From CALUOB01 sp944322305 (GTDB lineage Bacteria; Actinomycetota; Coriobacteriia; Coriobacteriales; Coriobacteriaceae): 64,000 bases of DNA. Shown here piece after piece: positions 30,045 to 41,564 of this stretch; position 1 is the first letter of the stretch, and each line of letters starts with the position of its first letter. The notes beneath the pieces are model-generated. The model was given only the letters and a program-made list of their open reading frames with translations. It was not told where the DNA came from and made no database searches. The stretch lies in contig OZ007031.1 in the NCBI GenBank assembly GCA_963931605.1, forward strand, positions 310,001 to 374,000, written 5' to 3'. The translations under genes and the position numbers were made by a program.

Positions 30045-32273
30045 ATGGCTAAGGAAGCTGGCACGCGCGTTGGCGGCGAGCTGCGGCGGTTCGGCGTTGA
30101 GGGTGACCCGGTGAGCTTCGAGGTTGTTTCGCCGTATGAACCGGCAGGCGACCAGCCGCAGGCCATCGCGTCGCTGGTCGACGGCGTGCGGGCGGGCGAT
30201 CGCTACCAGGTGCTTTTGGGCGTCACCGGCTCGGGCAAGACGTACACCATGGCTAAGACCATCGAGGCGCTGGGCAAGCCCACGCTGGTGATGGCGCCCA
30301 ACAAGACCCTCGCCGCGCAGCTTGCCAGCGAGCTCAAGGAGTTCTTCCCGCACAACGCGGTGGTGTACTTCGTCTCCTACTACGACTACTATCAGCCCGA
30401 GGCATACGTGCCCTCAAGCGACACCTACATCGAGAAGGACGCCTCCATCAACGAGGAGGTCGAGAAGCTCCGCCATCAGGCGACCGCGATGCTGCTGTCC
30501 CGCCGCGACGTCATCGTGGTGGCGAGCGTGTCGTGCATCTACGGCATCGGCAGCCCCGAGGACTATGCGGGCTTGGCCCCCAATGTGGACAAGAAGGTGC
30601 CGCTCGAGCGCGACGACTTCATCCACGCGCTTATCGACATCCAGTACGACCGCAACGACTTCGACCTCGCGCGCGGCACGTTCCGCGTGCGCGGCGACGT
30701 GGTGGACGTGTGGCCGCCGTACGCCGAGCACCCCCTGCGCTTCGAGTTCTTCGGCGACGAGGTGGAGCTTATCGCCGAGATAGACGAGGTGACCGGCGAG
30801 ATCCTGCGCGAGTACGAGGCCGTCCCCGTGTGGCCGGCCTCGCACTACGTGACCGAGAAGCCCAAGGTGACCGCGGCGCTCGACACCATCAACGAGGAGC
30901 TTCAGAGGCGCGTGGCCGAGCTCAAGGCCGAGGACAAGCTCTTGGAGGCGCAGCGTCTGGCTCAGCGCACGAGCTACGACCTGGAGATGCTCGAGACGAT
31001 GGGCTACTGCAACGGCATCGAGAACTACTCGCGCCACCTGGACGGTCGCAAGCCCGGCGAGCCCCCCTACACGCTCATCGACTACTTCCCCGACGACATG
31101 CTGTGTATCATCGACGAGAGCCACGTCACGGTGCCGCAGATCCGCGGTATGCACGAGGGCGACCGCTCGCGCAAGGTGACCCTGGTGGAGCACGGCTTCC
31201 GCCTGCCGAGCGCGCTCGACAACCGCCCTCTGCGCTTCGACGAGTTCGAGGCGCGCATCCCGCAGTTCATCTACGTCTCCGCCACGCCGGGCGACTACGA
31301 GCTGCGCGTGAGCCAGAACAACGTGGAGCAGATCATCCGCCCCACCGGCCTTCTCGACCCGAGCATCGACGTGCGCCCTGTGCGCGGCCAGATCGACGAC
31401 CTGCTCGACGAGATCCAGCAGCGGACGGCGCGCCACGAGCGCGTGCTGGTGACGACGCTCACCAAGCGCATGGCCGAGGACCTCACCGACCATCTGCTCG
31501 ACGCGGGCGTGAAGGTGAACTACATGCACTCCGACACGGCCACGATGGACCGCGTGGAGATCCTGCGCGACCTGCGCCAGGGCAAGATCGACGTGCTCGT
31601 GGGCATCAACCTGCTGCGCGAGGGCCTCGACTTGCCCGAGGTCTCGCTGGTGGCGATCTTGGACGCCGACAAAGAGGGGTTCCTGCGCAACCGCCGCTCG
31701 CTCATCCAGACGATCGGCCGCGCAGCCCGCAACGCCGACGGCCACGTGATCATGTACGCCGACGTGGTGACCGACTCCATGCGCGAGGCCATAGACGAGA
31801 CGCTCAGGCGCCGCGCCATCCAGATGCGGTTCAACGAGGAGCACGGCATCGAGCCGCGAACGGTGCGCAAGGCCATCAACGACATCTCGAGCTTCATCTC
31901 CGAGGCCGACGAGACCTTGGGCGATAAGAAGCGCTCGCGCGGGGACAGCCTGGGCCACGGGGCGTTCTACGAGCCGGTGGGGGACGAGGAGCGCGCAGCC
32001 GCCTCGGAGTCGCTGGCGCGCGAGCTTGCGCAGCTGCCGCGCGAGGAGCTGGTGCGCGTGATGCAGGGGCTCGAGGAGGACATGCGGGCAGCCTCGGCGG
32101 CGATGGACTTCGAGCAGGCCGCGTTGCTGCGCGACCGGTTGGTGCACCTGCGCGCGGCTGTGGAGGGGTCGAGCGAGGACGAGGTTATCGCCCGGCTCAA
32201 GAAGGACGCCCGCAAGGGCTCGGCTTACGGAGGCGGCAGGCGCCGCAAGCCGCGCGGCAACGTCAAGCACTGA
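30045..32273 (+). CDS. uvrB: Excinuclease ABC subunit B
   Basis: This 742-residue DNA-damage verification helicase of nucleotide excision repair contains VSPYEPAGDQPQAI, Walker A GVTGSGKTYTMA (about residues 64-75), the beta-hairpin region VSYYDYYQPEAYVPSSDTYIEKD, DESHVTVPQ (DEAD-like box), and helicase motifs V-VI (GINLLREGLDLPEVSLVAILDADKEGFLRN, QTIGRAARN). The C-terminal UVR domain (AASAAMDFEQAALLRDRL) binds UvrC. It loads from UvrA; uvrA is 6 kb downstream on the same strand. No LexA-like box is apparent upstream here. Confidence 0.97.
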   Translation: MAKEAGTRVGGELRRFGVEGDPVSFEVVSPYEPAGDQPQAIASLVDGVRAGDRYQVLLGVTGSGKTYTMAKTIEALGKPTLVMAPNKTLAAQLASELKEFFPHNAVVYFVSYYDYYQPEAYVPSSDTYIEKDASINEEVEKLRHQATAMLLSRRDVIVVASVSCIYGIGSPEDYAGLAPNVDKKVPLERDDFIHALIDIQYDRNDFDLARGTFRVRGDVVDVWPPYAEHPLRFEFFGDEVELIAEIDEVTGEILREYEAVPVWPASHYVTEKPKVTAALDTINEELQRRVAELKAEDKLLEAQRLAQRTSYDLEMLETMGYCNGIENYSRHLDGRKPGEPPYTLIDYFPDDMLCIIDESHVTVPQIRGMHEGDRSRKVTLVEHGFRLPSALDNRPLRFDEFEARIPQFIYVSATPGDYELRVSQNNVEQIIRPTGLLDPSIDVRPVRGQIDDLLDEIQQRTARHERVLVTTLTKRMAEDLTDHLLDAGVKVNYMHSDTATMDRVEILRDLRQGKIDVLVGINLLREGLDLPEVSLVAILDADKEGFLRNRRSLIQTIGRAARNADGHVIMYADVVTDSMREAIDETLRRRAIQMRFNEEHGIEPRTVRKAINDISSFISEADETLGDKKRSRGDSLGHGAFYEPVGDEERAAASESLARELAQLPREELVRVMQGLEEDMRAASAAMDFEQAALLRDRLVHLRAAVEGSSEDEVIARLKKDARKGSAYGGGRRRKPRGNVKH

Positions 32274-32417
32274 GGTGCTTCTGCGCGCGGCGCAGGCACT
32301 GCCGACGCGGGGCGCCCAGCCCTAAGACATGCCCTGCATACGATTATTGCCGGTTGAGAATAACTTGGCGGGGTTGCTTCGCAGATGGGCAAACAGCCCC
32401 GTTTTGCTGCGGAAACC

Positions 32418-32446
32418 TTGCGTGTCACCGGCAGTAAGGGTATATT
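32418..32446 (+). promoter_or_regulatory. Promoter of the membrane protein gene
   Basis: TTGCGT (32418-32423), 17-bp spacer, TATATT (32441-32446). The mRNA leader before ATG 32530 is about 75 nt. Confidence 0.7.
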
Positions 32447-32529
32447 TTCATCGTTACTGCACATTCGTCGGCAATGCTTCGCGCAGGAGCGGCACGGCGT
32501 CTGGAAGATACCGCAACAGGGGAGATGCC

Positions 32530-33165
32530 ATGAAGGATCTTATCGTACGGAGGCTTTTGCGCGTGAAGTGGGGCTTGGCAGTGATGGCCGTGTTCTCGCT
32601 GTTCCTCTCGTTTTACGTGTACGTGACGCCCGCCCAGGGCGGCACGGGCATGTTCATGATCACGCCCACCAACGGCCTCGAGGGCACGATCGAGCAGCTG
32701 CCGTGGTTCCTCATCGTGTTCGGCGCGCTTGCGTTCATCGGCTCGGTCGTTTCCAAGTCCACTTGGGTGCTGGGCTTCGTGGAGCCCGTCATGGCGCTCA
32801 TCATGTTCGTGGTGGGCTTCTGGGAGCTCTTCTTCCCGTATGACTTCACCGTGGTCTCGCAGACCTGGGCGGTCGTCGGCGTGTTCCTGTCGTTCTACGT
32901 GATGTTCATCGCCCTCGAGATCGACCGCAAGCGCGCGGGCGTGTGGCCGGCGGTGCTGGTGCTCGCCGCGGCGATCTTCATCGTCTCGTTCGTGAACCTC
33001 TTCAACTTCGCCGGTGACGCCGGTACCCAGGCTTTGAGCGCGCTCGAGCTCTTCCTGGCCGGCCTGGGCTTCCTTTACGGCGCTGTGCGCCTGACCGGCG
33101 TGGCGCCTGCCCGCCGCGCCCGCCGCGAGCGCTGGGTCAAGGATCTGGAGAGCGCCGCCGCTTAA
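32530..33165 (+). CDS. Integral membrane protein, DUF308/HdeD-like layout
   Basis: The 211-residue protein has six predicted membrane segments (about residues 12-30, 52-70, 74-94, 100-122, 128-150, 158-185) and short loops, with a basic C-terminal tail (ARRARRERWVKDLE). The layout resembles the small DUF308/HdeD-type family, but no decisive motif is seen, so the name is provisional. ATG 32530 follows GGGGAG. The gene is monocistronic between a promoter and a strong terminator. Function unknown. Confidence 0.7.
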   Translation: MKDLIVRRLLRVKWGLAVMAVFSLFLSFYVYVTPAQGGTGMFMITPTNGLEGTIEQLPWFLIVFGALAFIGSVVSKSTWVLGFVEPVMALIMFVVGFWELFFPYDFTVVSQTWAVVGVFLSFYVMFIALEIDRKRAGVWPAVLVLAAAIFIVSFVNLFNFAGDAGTQALSALELFLAGLGFLYGAVRLTGVAPARRARRERWVKDLESAAA

Positions 33166-33210
33166 ACCCAAGCGGCGCTGAGCCTGCTTTTTCGCTAGGC
33201 ACGTTGCAGG

Positions 33211-33246
33211 ACATCCCGTATGCTTGAGGCATGCGGGATGTTTTTT
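33211..33246 (+). terminator. Terminator after membrane protein gene
   Basis: ACATCCCGTATGC and GCATGCGGGATGT pair with one mismatch, loop TTGAG, then TTTTTT. Confidence 0.93.
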
Positions 33247-33269
33247 GTTCTCAAGGAAGGGAGGCGGGC

Positions 33270-33740
33270 ATGGCTCAGGAGGATCTGGGACTGTTCCGTC
33301 CCGAGCTGGTGTTTCTGGATGCGCCGGTGGCGAGCCGCGCCGAGACCTTTGATCTGCTCGAGCGCGCGCTCGTGGCGGGCGGCTTTGTGGCAAAAGGGTG
33401 GCGCGCCGCGCTCGACGCGCGCGAGGAGGCGTATCCCACCGGCCTTGCCTTCGCGGCATGCGCGGTTGCGATTCCGCACGTGGACCCGGCGTTTGTGGAG
33501 CGCCCCTACATCGCGGTGGTGCGCCCGCAGCGTCCGGTGGCGTTTCGCTCCATGGCCGACCCGGACCAGACGGTTGAGGCCGAGTTCGTGTTCAACCTGG
33601 GCGTGAAGCGCGACGACGGACAGGTGGCGGTGCTCCAGCAGCTCATGGGGCTGTTCTTTGACGAGGGCGCCGTGGCCGACCTGCGTGCGCAGCACACCCC
33701 CGAGACGCTTCTTGCCTGCATCGGCAGGCATTTTGCGTGA
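33270..33740 (+). CDS. PTS sugar transporter EIIA (galactitol/fructose type)
   Basis: The 156-residue protein has the EIIA-Fru/Man fold. LVFLDAPVASRAETFDLLERAL leads, EEAYPTGLAFAACAVAIPHVDP holds the phospho-acceptor His in IPH (about residue 71), and FVFNLGVKRDDGQVAVLQQLMGLF matches the core strands. It would take phosphate from HPr and pass it to the IIB encoded 100 bp downstream. ATG 33270 follows GGAAGGGAGG. No IIC membrane subunit lies nearby, so the sugar cannot be read. Confidence 0.85.
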   Translation: MAQEDLGLFRPELVFLDAPVASRAETFDLLERALVAGGFVAKGWRAALDAREEAYPTGLAFAACAVAIPHVDPAFVERPYIAVVRPQRPVAFRSMADPDQTVEAEFVFNLGVKRDDGQVAVLQQLMGLFFDEGAVADLRAQHTPETLLACIGRHFA

Positions 33741-33840
33741 TTGTGCGGAAGCCGGGCCGCGCCAACGGGTGCGCGTGCTAGACTGTGCCTGGTACAACCT
33801 GGAAAATGCGCCACAAGCGCAACGGTTATGAGGAGTAAAC

Positions 33841-34140
33841 ATGGTTAGCATTCTGGTGGCGTGCGCATCCGGCATCGCGACTTCGGCCACGGTGGCCGCC
33901 AAGGTTCAGAAGATGCTCGACGAGAAGGGCGTCCCGGCGATCCTGAAGGCCGTCGAGCTCTCCAAGGTCGAGGATTACGTGAAGCGCGGCGCTGCCGACA
34001 TCGTCATGCCGGTGGTGAAGACCGACGTGGACTTCGGCATCCCCACCTTCAGCGGCATGGCCTTCCTGACCGGCATGGGCGAGCAGAAGGTTTTCAACGA
34101 GCTGGTTGAGACGATCAACACCATCGACCTCAACAAGTAG
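33841..34140 (+). CDS. PTS sugar transporter EIIB (galactitol type)
   Basis: The 99-residue protein begins MVSILVACASGIATSATVAAKVQKML, the lactose/galactitol IIB P-loop with the phospho-Cys (Cys8). IVMPVVKTDVDFGIPTFSGMAFLTGMGE follows. It accepts phosphate from a IIA and hands it to sugar bound by a IIC. ATG 33841 follows ATGAGGAG. It forms a two-gene unit with the IIA gene. The membrane partner must lie elsewhere or be absent. A strong terminator follows. Confidence 0.9.
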   Translation: MVSILVACASGIATSATVAAKVQKMLDEKGVPAILKAVELSKVEDYVKRGAADIVMPVVKTDVDFGIPTFSGMAFLTGMGEQKVFNELVETINTIDLNK

Positions 34141-34166
34141 GCGGACGAGAACAGCGGTTTCACCGG

Positions 34167-34282
34167 GGGGCCGGCGGGACCATTACCTCGTGCTCAAACA
34201 GTCCTGACGCAAGACGGAGGCGCCGGAAACGGCGCCTCCTTTGCGTGCGGAACTGCGCGCGAGGCAATGGTTCCACCGGCCC
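34167..34282 (+). terminator. Large composite hairpin with core terminator after EIIB
   Basis: The core GGAGGCGCCG-GAAA-CGGCGCCTCC (34216-34239) with TTT is a terminator. Around it GCAA/TTGC and AGTCC/GGAACT pair weakly. Outer arms GGACCATTACCTCG (34177-34190) and CGAGGCAATGGTTCC (34260-34274), extended by GGCC/GGCC, make a ~115-nt hairpin. Confidence 0.75.
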
Positions 34283-34290
34283 TGCGCGGG

Positions 34291-34313
34291 TGTTCTCGGG
34301 GTCCGGAGAGGGC
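34291..34313 (+). repeat. 23-bp direct repeat, copy 1
   Basis: TGTTCTCGGGGTCCGGAG, then AGGGC. The same 23 bases, with one difference, recur at 34379-34401. Confidence 0.85.
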
Positions 34314-34378
34314 CTTTTCTTTCCGGTGCGCTGCGTGAGTTGACGCGGTACATAGCTCCGCCCGGCGTCCTATGCAGA

Positions 34379-34401
34379 TGTTCTCGGGGTCCGGAGGGGG
34401 C
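34379..34401 (+). repeat. 23-bp direct repeat, copy 2
   Basis: Identical to 34291-34313 except for one base. The two copies are 88 bp apart start to start, between the EIIB and mrp genes. The gap contains no gene. Confidence 0.85.
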
Positions 34402-34476
34402 TTGGACGTGGCGCATGTTTCTCTTGGTTTGCGGGGCGCGCTACAATAGGCGGCATGTTTGGTTTGCGGAGTAAGG

Positions 34477-35379
34477 ATGGATATGGACGCATCTATGCAG
34501 TTTGAGGAGAACAAGCTCTCCGACGTTCAGCGTATCATCGCCGTGCTTTCGGGCAAGGGCGGCGTGGGGAAGTCCATGGTGACGGGCATCCTTGCGGCCG
34601 AGCTTCAACGGCGCGGCAACACCGTGGGCATCTTGGACGCCGACATCACCGGGCCGTCCATCCCCAAGATGTTCGGCATGAGCGGGCAGCACGCCACGGG
34701 TCTGGGCAAGCTCATCCTTCCCAACGTCTCGGGCAAGGGCACCAAGGTCATGTCGTCCAACCTGCTGCTTGCCAACGAGACCGACCCCGTGATCTGGCGC
34801 GGCCCGGTTATCGCCGGCGCCATCCGCCAGTTCTGGAGCGACACCGCCTGGGGTCCCTTGGATTACCTGCTGGTGGACATGCCTCCCGGCACCGGCGACG
34901 TGGCGCTCACCGTGTTCCAGTCGCTGCCGGTTGACGGCATCGTGGTCGTTACGAGCCCGCAGGACCTCGTCTCCATGATCGTGGCCAAGGCTGTGAACAT
35001 GGCCGAGAAGATGGACGTGCCCGTGCTCGGCGTGGTCGAGAACATGAGCTATGTCACCTGTCCGGACTGCGGCAAGAAGATCGAGGTCTTCGGCGCGAGC
35101 AAGCTCGAGGGCGTGACCGCCGAGTACGGCGTGAAGGTTCTGGGGCGCCTGGGGATCGACCCTGCGCTGGCCGCCGCCTGCGACGCCGGCACCTTCGAGG
35201 ACGACGTGCCGGAGGGCCTGCTGCCCGACGCCGTTGCCGCATGCGAGAAGATCCCGGCAAGCAGCCATCGCGTGGAGATTCCTGAGGACGCCGGCGCCAC
35301 CGCCGCCGACGTGGCTGCTGCCACCGCTTGCCACGAGGCGCCGGTGAAGATGGTGGACGTTACGCCTGACGAGTGCTAG
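34477..35379 (+). CDS. Mrp/NBP35-type iron-sulfur cluster carrier ATPase
   Basis: The 300-residue P-loop NTPase has the deviant Walker A LSGKGGVGKSMVTG (about residues 24-37), DADITGPSIPKMFG, and LLVDMPPGTGDVALT. Later VENMSYVTCPDCGKKIEVFG carries the CPxC pair that holds a bridging Fe-S cluster. Family members (ApbC/Mrp) load clusters onto apo-proteins. ATG 34477 or 34483 are both reasonable, after GGAGTAAGG; a TACAAT -10 box lies at 34441. A flavoprotein gene follows 17 bp after its stop. Confidence 0.93.
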   Translation: MDMDASMQFEENKLSDVQRIIAVLSGKGGVGKSMVTGILAAELQRRGNTVGILDADITGPSIPKMFGMSGQHATGLGKLILPNVSGKGTKVMSSNLLLANETDPVIWRGPVIAGAIRQFWSDTAWGPLDYLLVDMPPGTGDVALTVFQSLPVDGIVVVTSPQDLVSMIVAKAVNMAEKMDVPVLGVVENMSYVTCPDCGKKIEVFGASKLEGVTAEYGVKVLGRLGIDPALAAACDAGTFEDDVPEGLLPDAVAACEKIPASSHRVEIPEDAGATAADVAAATACHEAPVKMVDVTPDEC

Positions 35380-35396
35380 ACGGGTTGGGTGCTGAC

Positions 35397-36671
35397 ATGG
35401 CGCGCGCAGACACCGCGGCAGACGTGATCGTGGCGGGCGGCGGGGCGGCGGGGCTTGCCTGCGCCCTTGCCGCCGCGCGCGCAGGCGCGCAGGTCGCGGT
35501 GCTCGAGGGCGACGTGGCCTGTGCGCGCAAGGTCCTCGCCACCGGGAACGGACGCTGCAACCTCACCAACGAGAGCCTCGACCCGGGGCGTTACCGTTAT
35601 CCGGCGTTTGCCGCCGCGGTGCTGGGCAACGCCCCTGAGGAGCGGATCGCCCGCTTTTGGGAGGGCGTTGGCCTGGTTACGACGTCAACGGGCGGTTGGG
35701 TGTACCCGCGCTCGAAACGCGCCGAGTCCGTGCGCGACGCCCTGATGGGCGCGTGCGAGCGCGCGGGCGCGCGCTTGCGGTGCGCTCACGAGGTGCGCGG
35801 AGCTCGGCGCGACGCTGCGTCGCGGCGGTGGCTGGTTGACGCGTGGGCGCCCGAGCGCCCCGTGCGCCGTCGGGCGGGCGAGACCGAGCGCAGGTACCGC
35901 CGGCGGGTGGAGGAGGCGCGCCATGCGCGCGTGGGCTTCTCAGCGGCGGCGGTGGTTGCCGCAACCGGCGGCGGCGCGGGGGTCTGGGCTGCGTGGACGG
36001 GCCTGCCGCTTGCGCCTGAGAGCCCGGTGCTCTGCCCGGTGGCGTGCCGGTGCGCGGACGGCGCGCTGGACAGGCTCGACGGCCTGCGGGCGGACGCCGC
36101 GCTGACCTTGCGGCGCGCGGGGGAGCCGGTGGCCCGCGAGGTCGGCGAGGTGCTCTTCCGGCGCTACGGCGTCTCGGGCATCTGCGCGTTCAACCTCTCC
36201 CGGCGCTGCGAGCCGGGAGACGCGCTCGAAGTCGACCTGCTTCCCGAGCTGGCGGGAGAGGACGCGGCGCGCGCGATGCTGGCGCGGCGTGCGGAGCTTT
36301 TGGGGGAGCCGCGGGACGCGCGGTGGTTCGACGGGTTGCTTGCCCGTCCGCTCGGCGAGGCGGTGTGGGAGCGCGCGGGCGCGGCCGGCGGGGATCGCGA
36401 GCTTGTCGGCCGCCTGGCGCGCACCCTCACGTGCTTCTCGTTCGAGGTGACGGGCTTGGCTGAGACGGCTTCTGCGCAGGTGACGCGCGGCGGCCTTGCG
36501 TTGGAAGCCTTCGACCCCGCGACGCTTGAGGCGCGTGACCTGCCGGGATTCTTCGCGGTGGGCGAGGCGCTTGACATGGACGCCGACTGCGGCGGCTTCA
36601 ACCTTGCGTGGGCGTGGCTCACCGGCATGCGCGCGGGCGCGGCTGCCGCAGCGGCGGCGCGGAACGGATAG
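35397..36671 (+). CDS. HI0933/YhiN-family FAD-dependent protein
   Basis: The 424-residue flavoprotein has a dinucleotide-binding start (DVIVAGGGAAGLACALAAARAGAQVAVLE, residues 9-37), KVLATGNGRCNLTN (family motif), VYPRSKRAESVRDAL, and a C-terminal FAD motif FFAVGEALDMDADCGGFNLAWAWLTG. The family is known as HI0933-like or aminoacetone oxidase family; its natural substrate is unsettled. It follows mrp closely (17 bp) and precedes another FAD protein. Arg and Ala content is high, as in its neighbours. Confidence 0.92.
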   Translation: MARADTAADVIVAGGGAAGLACALAAARAGAQVAVLEGDVACARKVLATGNGRCNLTNESLDPGRYRYPAFAAAVLGNAPEERIARFWEGVGLVTTSTGGWVYPRSKRAESVRDALMGACERAGARLRCAHEVRGARRDAASRRWLVDAWAPERPVRRRAGETERRYRRRVEEARHARVGFSAAAVVAATGGGAGVWAAWTGLPLAPESPVLCPVACRCADGALDRLDGLRADAALTLRRAGEPVAREVGEVLFRRYGVSGICAFNLSRRCEPGDALEVDLLPELAGEDAARAMLARRAELLGEPRDARWFDGLLARPLGEAVWERAGAAGGDRELVGRLARTLTCFSFEVTGLAETASAQVTRGGLALEAFDPATLEARDLPGFFAVGEALDMDADCGGFNLAWAWLTGMRAGAAAAAAARNG

Positions 36672-36703
36672 GAACGGCAAGGCGGCGGGACGAGGAGAGG
36701 GCT

Positions 36704-38332
36704 ATGCTCGAGCTTTCCGAGGTGCGGTTGGCGCTGGACAACGGCGCGGACGAGAAGCGCATGCTGCGGGCGCTGCGTCGCTCGGTAGCCAAGATGCTGG
36801 GCTGCGACGAGGCGGCGCTGGAGCGCCTCCATGTGCGCCGCCGCGCGGTGGACGCCCGCAAGCGCGACAACGTGCACTTCATCTGCACGGTGCGCTTCAC
36901 CTCGGCCGACGAGGACGCGCTCTTCGACGCTGCGCCCGAGCGCGTGCGCGCCCACCTGCGCTTCGTGGAGGCGGACGCCCCGGCGTTTCCCGCCCCGCTT
37001 GGCGCGCGTCCGGCGCGGCGCCCCGTGGTGGTGGGGGCTGGCTGCGCGGGCCTGTTCTGCGCGCTTGCGCTCGCGCACGCCGGCCTGGAGCCGCTGCTGA
37101 TCGAGCGCGGCGACGGTGCGCAGCGTCGAACCGCCGCATGCGCGCGCTTCGACGCTACCGGCGAGCTTGATCCCGAGAGCAACATACAGTTCGGGCTGGG
37201 CGGCGCCGGGACCTTCTCGGACGGCAAGCTCACCACCGGCACCAAGAACCCGGCGCACCGACTCATCCTGGAGACCTTTGCGTCGGCCGGCGCCCCGCGC
37301 GAGATCCTCATGGACTCCAAGCCGCACATCGGCTCGGACGTGCTTCCCGCCGTGGTCGACAACATCGCCGCGCGTATCCGCGAGCTGGGCGGCGAGGTGC
37401 GCTTCCGCTGCCGCATGACGCGCGTCGAGCGCGCCGCGGGGCGCGTGCGCGGCGTGGTGGTCGAGTCCGATGGGCGCGAAGAGCGCATAGCCGCCGACCG
37501 GGTGGTGCTCGCCTGCGGGCATTCGGCGCGCGACGTGTTCTCCATGCTCGCCGACGGAGGCTTTGAGCTGGCGCGCAAGACCTTCGCCATGGGCGTGCGC
37601 ATCGAGCATCGCCAAGCGGCGATCGACCGGGCGCTCTACGGTCGCGCGGCGGGTCACCCGGCGCTCGGCGCGGCTCCCTACAAGCTGGTGGCGCACCTCC
37701 CGAACGGGCGGAGCGTCTTCTCGTTTTGCATGTGCCCGGGCGGGCAGGTGGTGGCTGCGGCGTCCGAGCCCGGCGGCGTGGTGGTGAACGGCGCGAGCCT
37801 GTACGCGCGCGCAGGCGAGAACGCCAACGCGGCGCTGCTCGTCAACGTGGTGCCAGAGAACCTGCCCGGGGACGACCCGCTGGCCGGCGTGGCCCTGCAG
37901 CGCCGCTGCGAGCAGGCGGCCTTCGCGGCAGGTGGCGGGGGCTACCGCGCGCCGGCGCAGCTTCTTGGGGACTTTCTCGCCCGCCGGCCGAGCGCGGGGC
38001 CGGGCGGCGTTCGCCCCACCTATCCGCGCGGCGTCACGTGGAGCGAGATGGACGGCCTTCTGCCTGCGCACGTGATCGAGACGCTGCGGGAGGGGATCCC
38101 GCGCTTTGAGCGGCGCATCCACGGCTACACCGCGCGCGACGCCGTGCTTACCGGCGTGGAGACCCGCTCGAGCTCGCCGGTGACGGTGCTGCGCGACCGC
38201 GAGACGCTGCAGGCGCTCGGCGCGGCGGGTCTGTACCCGTGCGGCGAGGGCGCCGGGTACGCCGGCGGCATCATGAGCGCGGCCACCGACGGCATCCGCT
38301 GCGCCGAGGCCCTCATCGCCTCTTTGGCTTGA
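36704..38332 (+). CDS. FAD-dependent oxidoreductase (uncharacterised, GidA/TrmFO-like fold)
   Basis: The 542-residue protein has an N-terminal ~100-residue domain (LSEVRLAL.. to FVEADAP), then an FAD fold starting RPVVVGAGCAGLFCALALAHAGLEPLLIERG (about residues 106-136), with ESNIQFGLGGAGTFSDGKLTTGTK, VVLACGHSARDVF and a C-terminal GLYPCGEGAGYAGGIMSAATDGIRCAEA. This whole arrangement is a common but uncharacterised bacterial FAD-dependent dehydrogenase family. ATG 36704 follows GAGGAGAGG. It begins 32 bp after the HI0933-like gene, so mrp and both FAD genes may be one operon. Confidence 0.9.
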   Translation: MLELSEVRLALDNGADEKRMLRALRRSVAKMLGCDEAALERLHVRRRAVDARKRDNVHFICTVRFTSADEDALFDAAPERVRAHLRFVEADAPAFPAPLGARPARRPVVVGAGCAGLFCALALAHAGLEPLLIERGDGAQRRTAACARFDATGELDPESNIQFGLGGAGTFSDGKLTTGTKNPAHRLILETFASAGAPREILMDSKPHIGSDVLPAVVDNIAARIRELGGEVRFRCRMTRVERAAGRVRGVVVESDGREERIAADRVVLACGHSARDVFSMLADGGFELARKTFAMGVRIEHRQAAIDRALYGRAAGHPALGAAPYKLVAHLPNGRSVFSFCMCPGGQVVAAASEPGGVVVNGASLYARAGENANAALLVNVVPENLPGDDPLAGVALQRRCEQAAFAAGGGGYRAPAQLLGDFLARRPSAGPGGVRPTYPRGVTWSEMDGLLPAHVIETLREGIPRFERRIHGYTARDAVLTGVETRSSSPVTVLRDRETLQALGAAGLYPCGEGAGYAGGIMSAATDGIRCAEALIASLA

Positions 38333-38426
38333 GGCCGCGGGGACTGCTTTTGCCCGGCGCTCGGTTGGGGCGTGCGAGCGTAAGCGGGCCGGCCTGAAAA
38401 CCCGGTAGGCTCGTCACAAAAAGAAC

Positions 38427-38441
38427 CAAAACATTTGTTCG
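38427..38441. promoter_or_regulatory. Candidate LexA (SOS) box upstream of uvrA
   Basis: CAAAACATTTGTTCG matches the Gram-positive LexA consensus CGAACATATGTTCG at 11 of 14 core positions. It lies 75 bp before the uvrA start. LexA of this lineage was not examined. Confidence 0.55.
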
Positions 38442-38515
38442 TGTTCTGAGGGTGCGCCGCGCCGCTCTTTTGGTAGACTGGGAAGCTGACACAGAAGCTA
38501 TCAGGGGAGAAGCGC

Positions 38516-41413
<2,898 letters not shown>

Positions 41414-41469
41414 GGGCACCTTGCACGTCCGCTGCTCGGATTTCGGAGCGAGAAGAGTGTGAGAAAGGA

Positions 41470-41497
41470 ACGGGCCCGCGCGTTGGCGCGGGCCCGT
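41470..41497. terminator. Bidirectional hairpin between uvrA and the tautomerase gene
   Basis: ACGGGCCCGCGC and GCGCGGGCCCGT form a perfect 12-bp stem with loop GTTG. U-rich tails are weak on both sides; on the minus strand TTCCTTTCTC follows. Confidence 0.65.
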
Positions 41498-41564
41498 TGC
41501 CAATACGGCGGATGCATTGCCGTTCTCGTCTGTTTGCCGCGTTGTTGCCGCGCGGGGCGCAGCG

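Noticed and set aside
34291..34401. CRISPR array
   Set aside because: Only two repeats, spacing of 65 bp between them, no further copies and no cas gene in the window.
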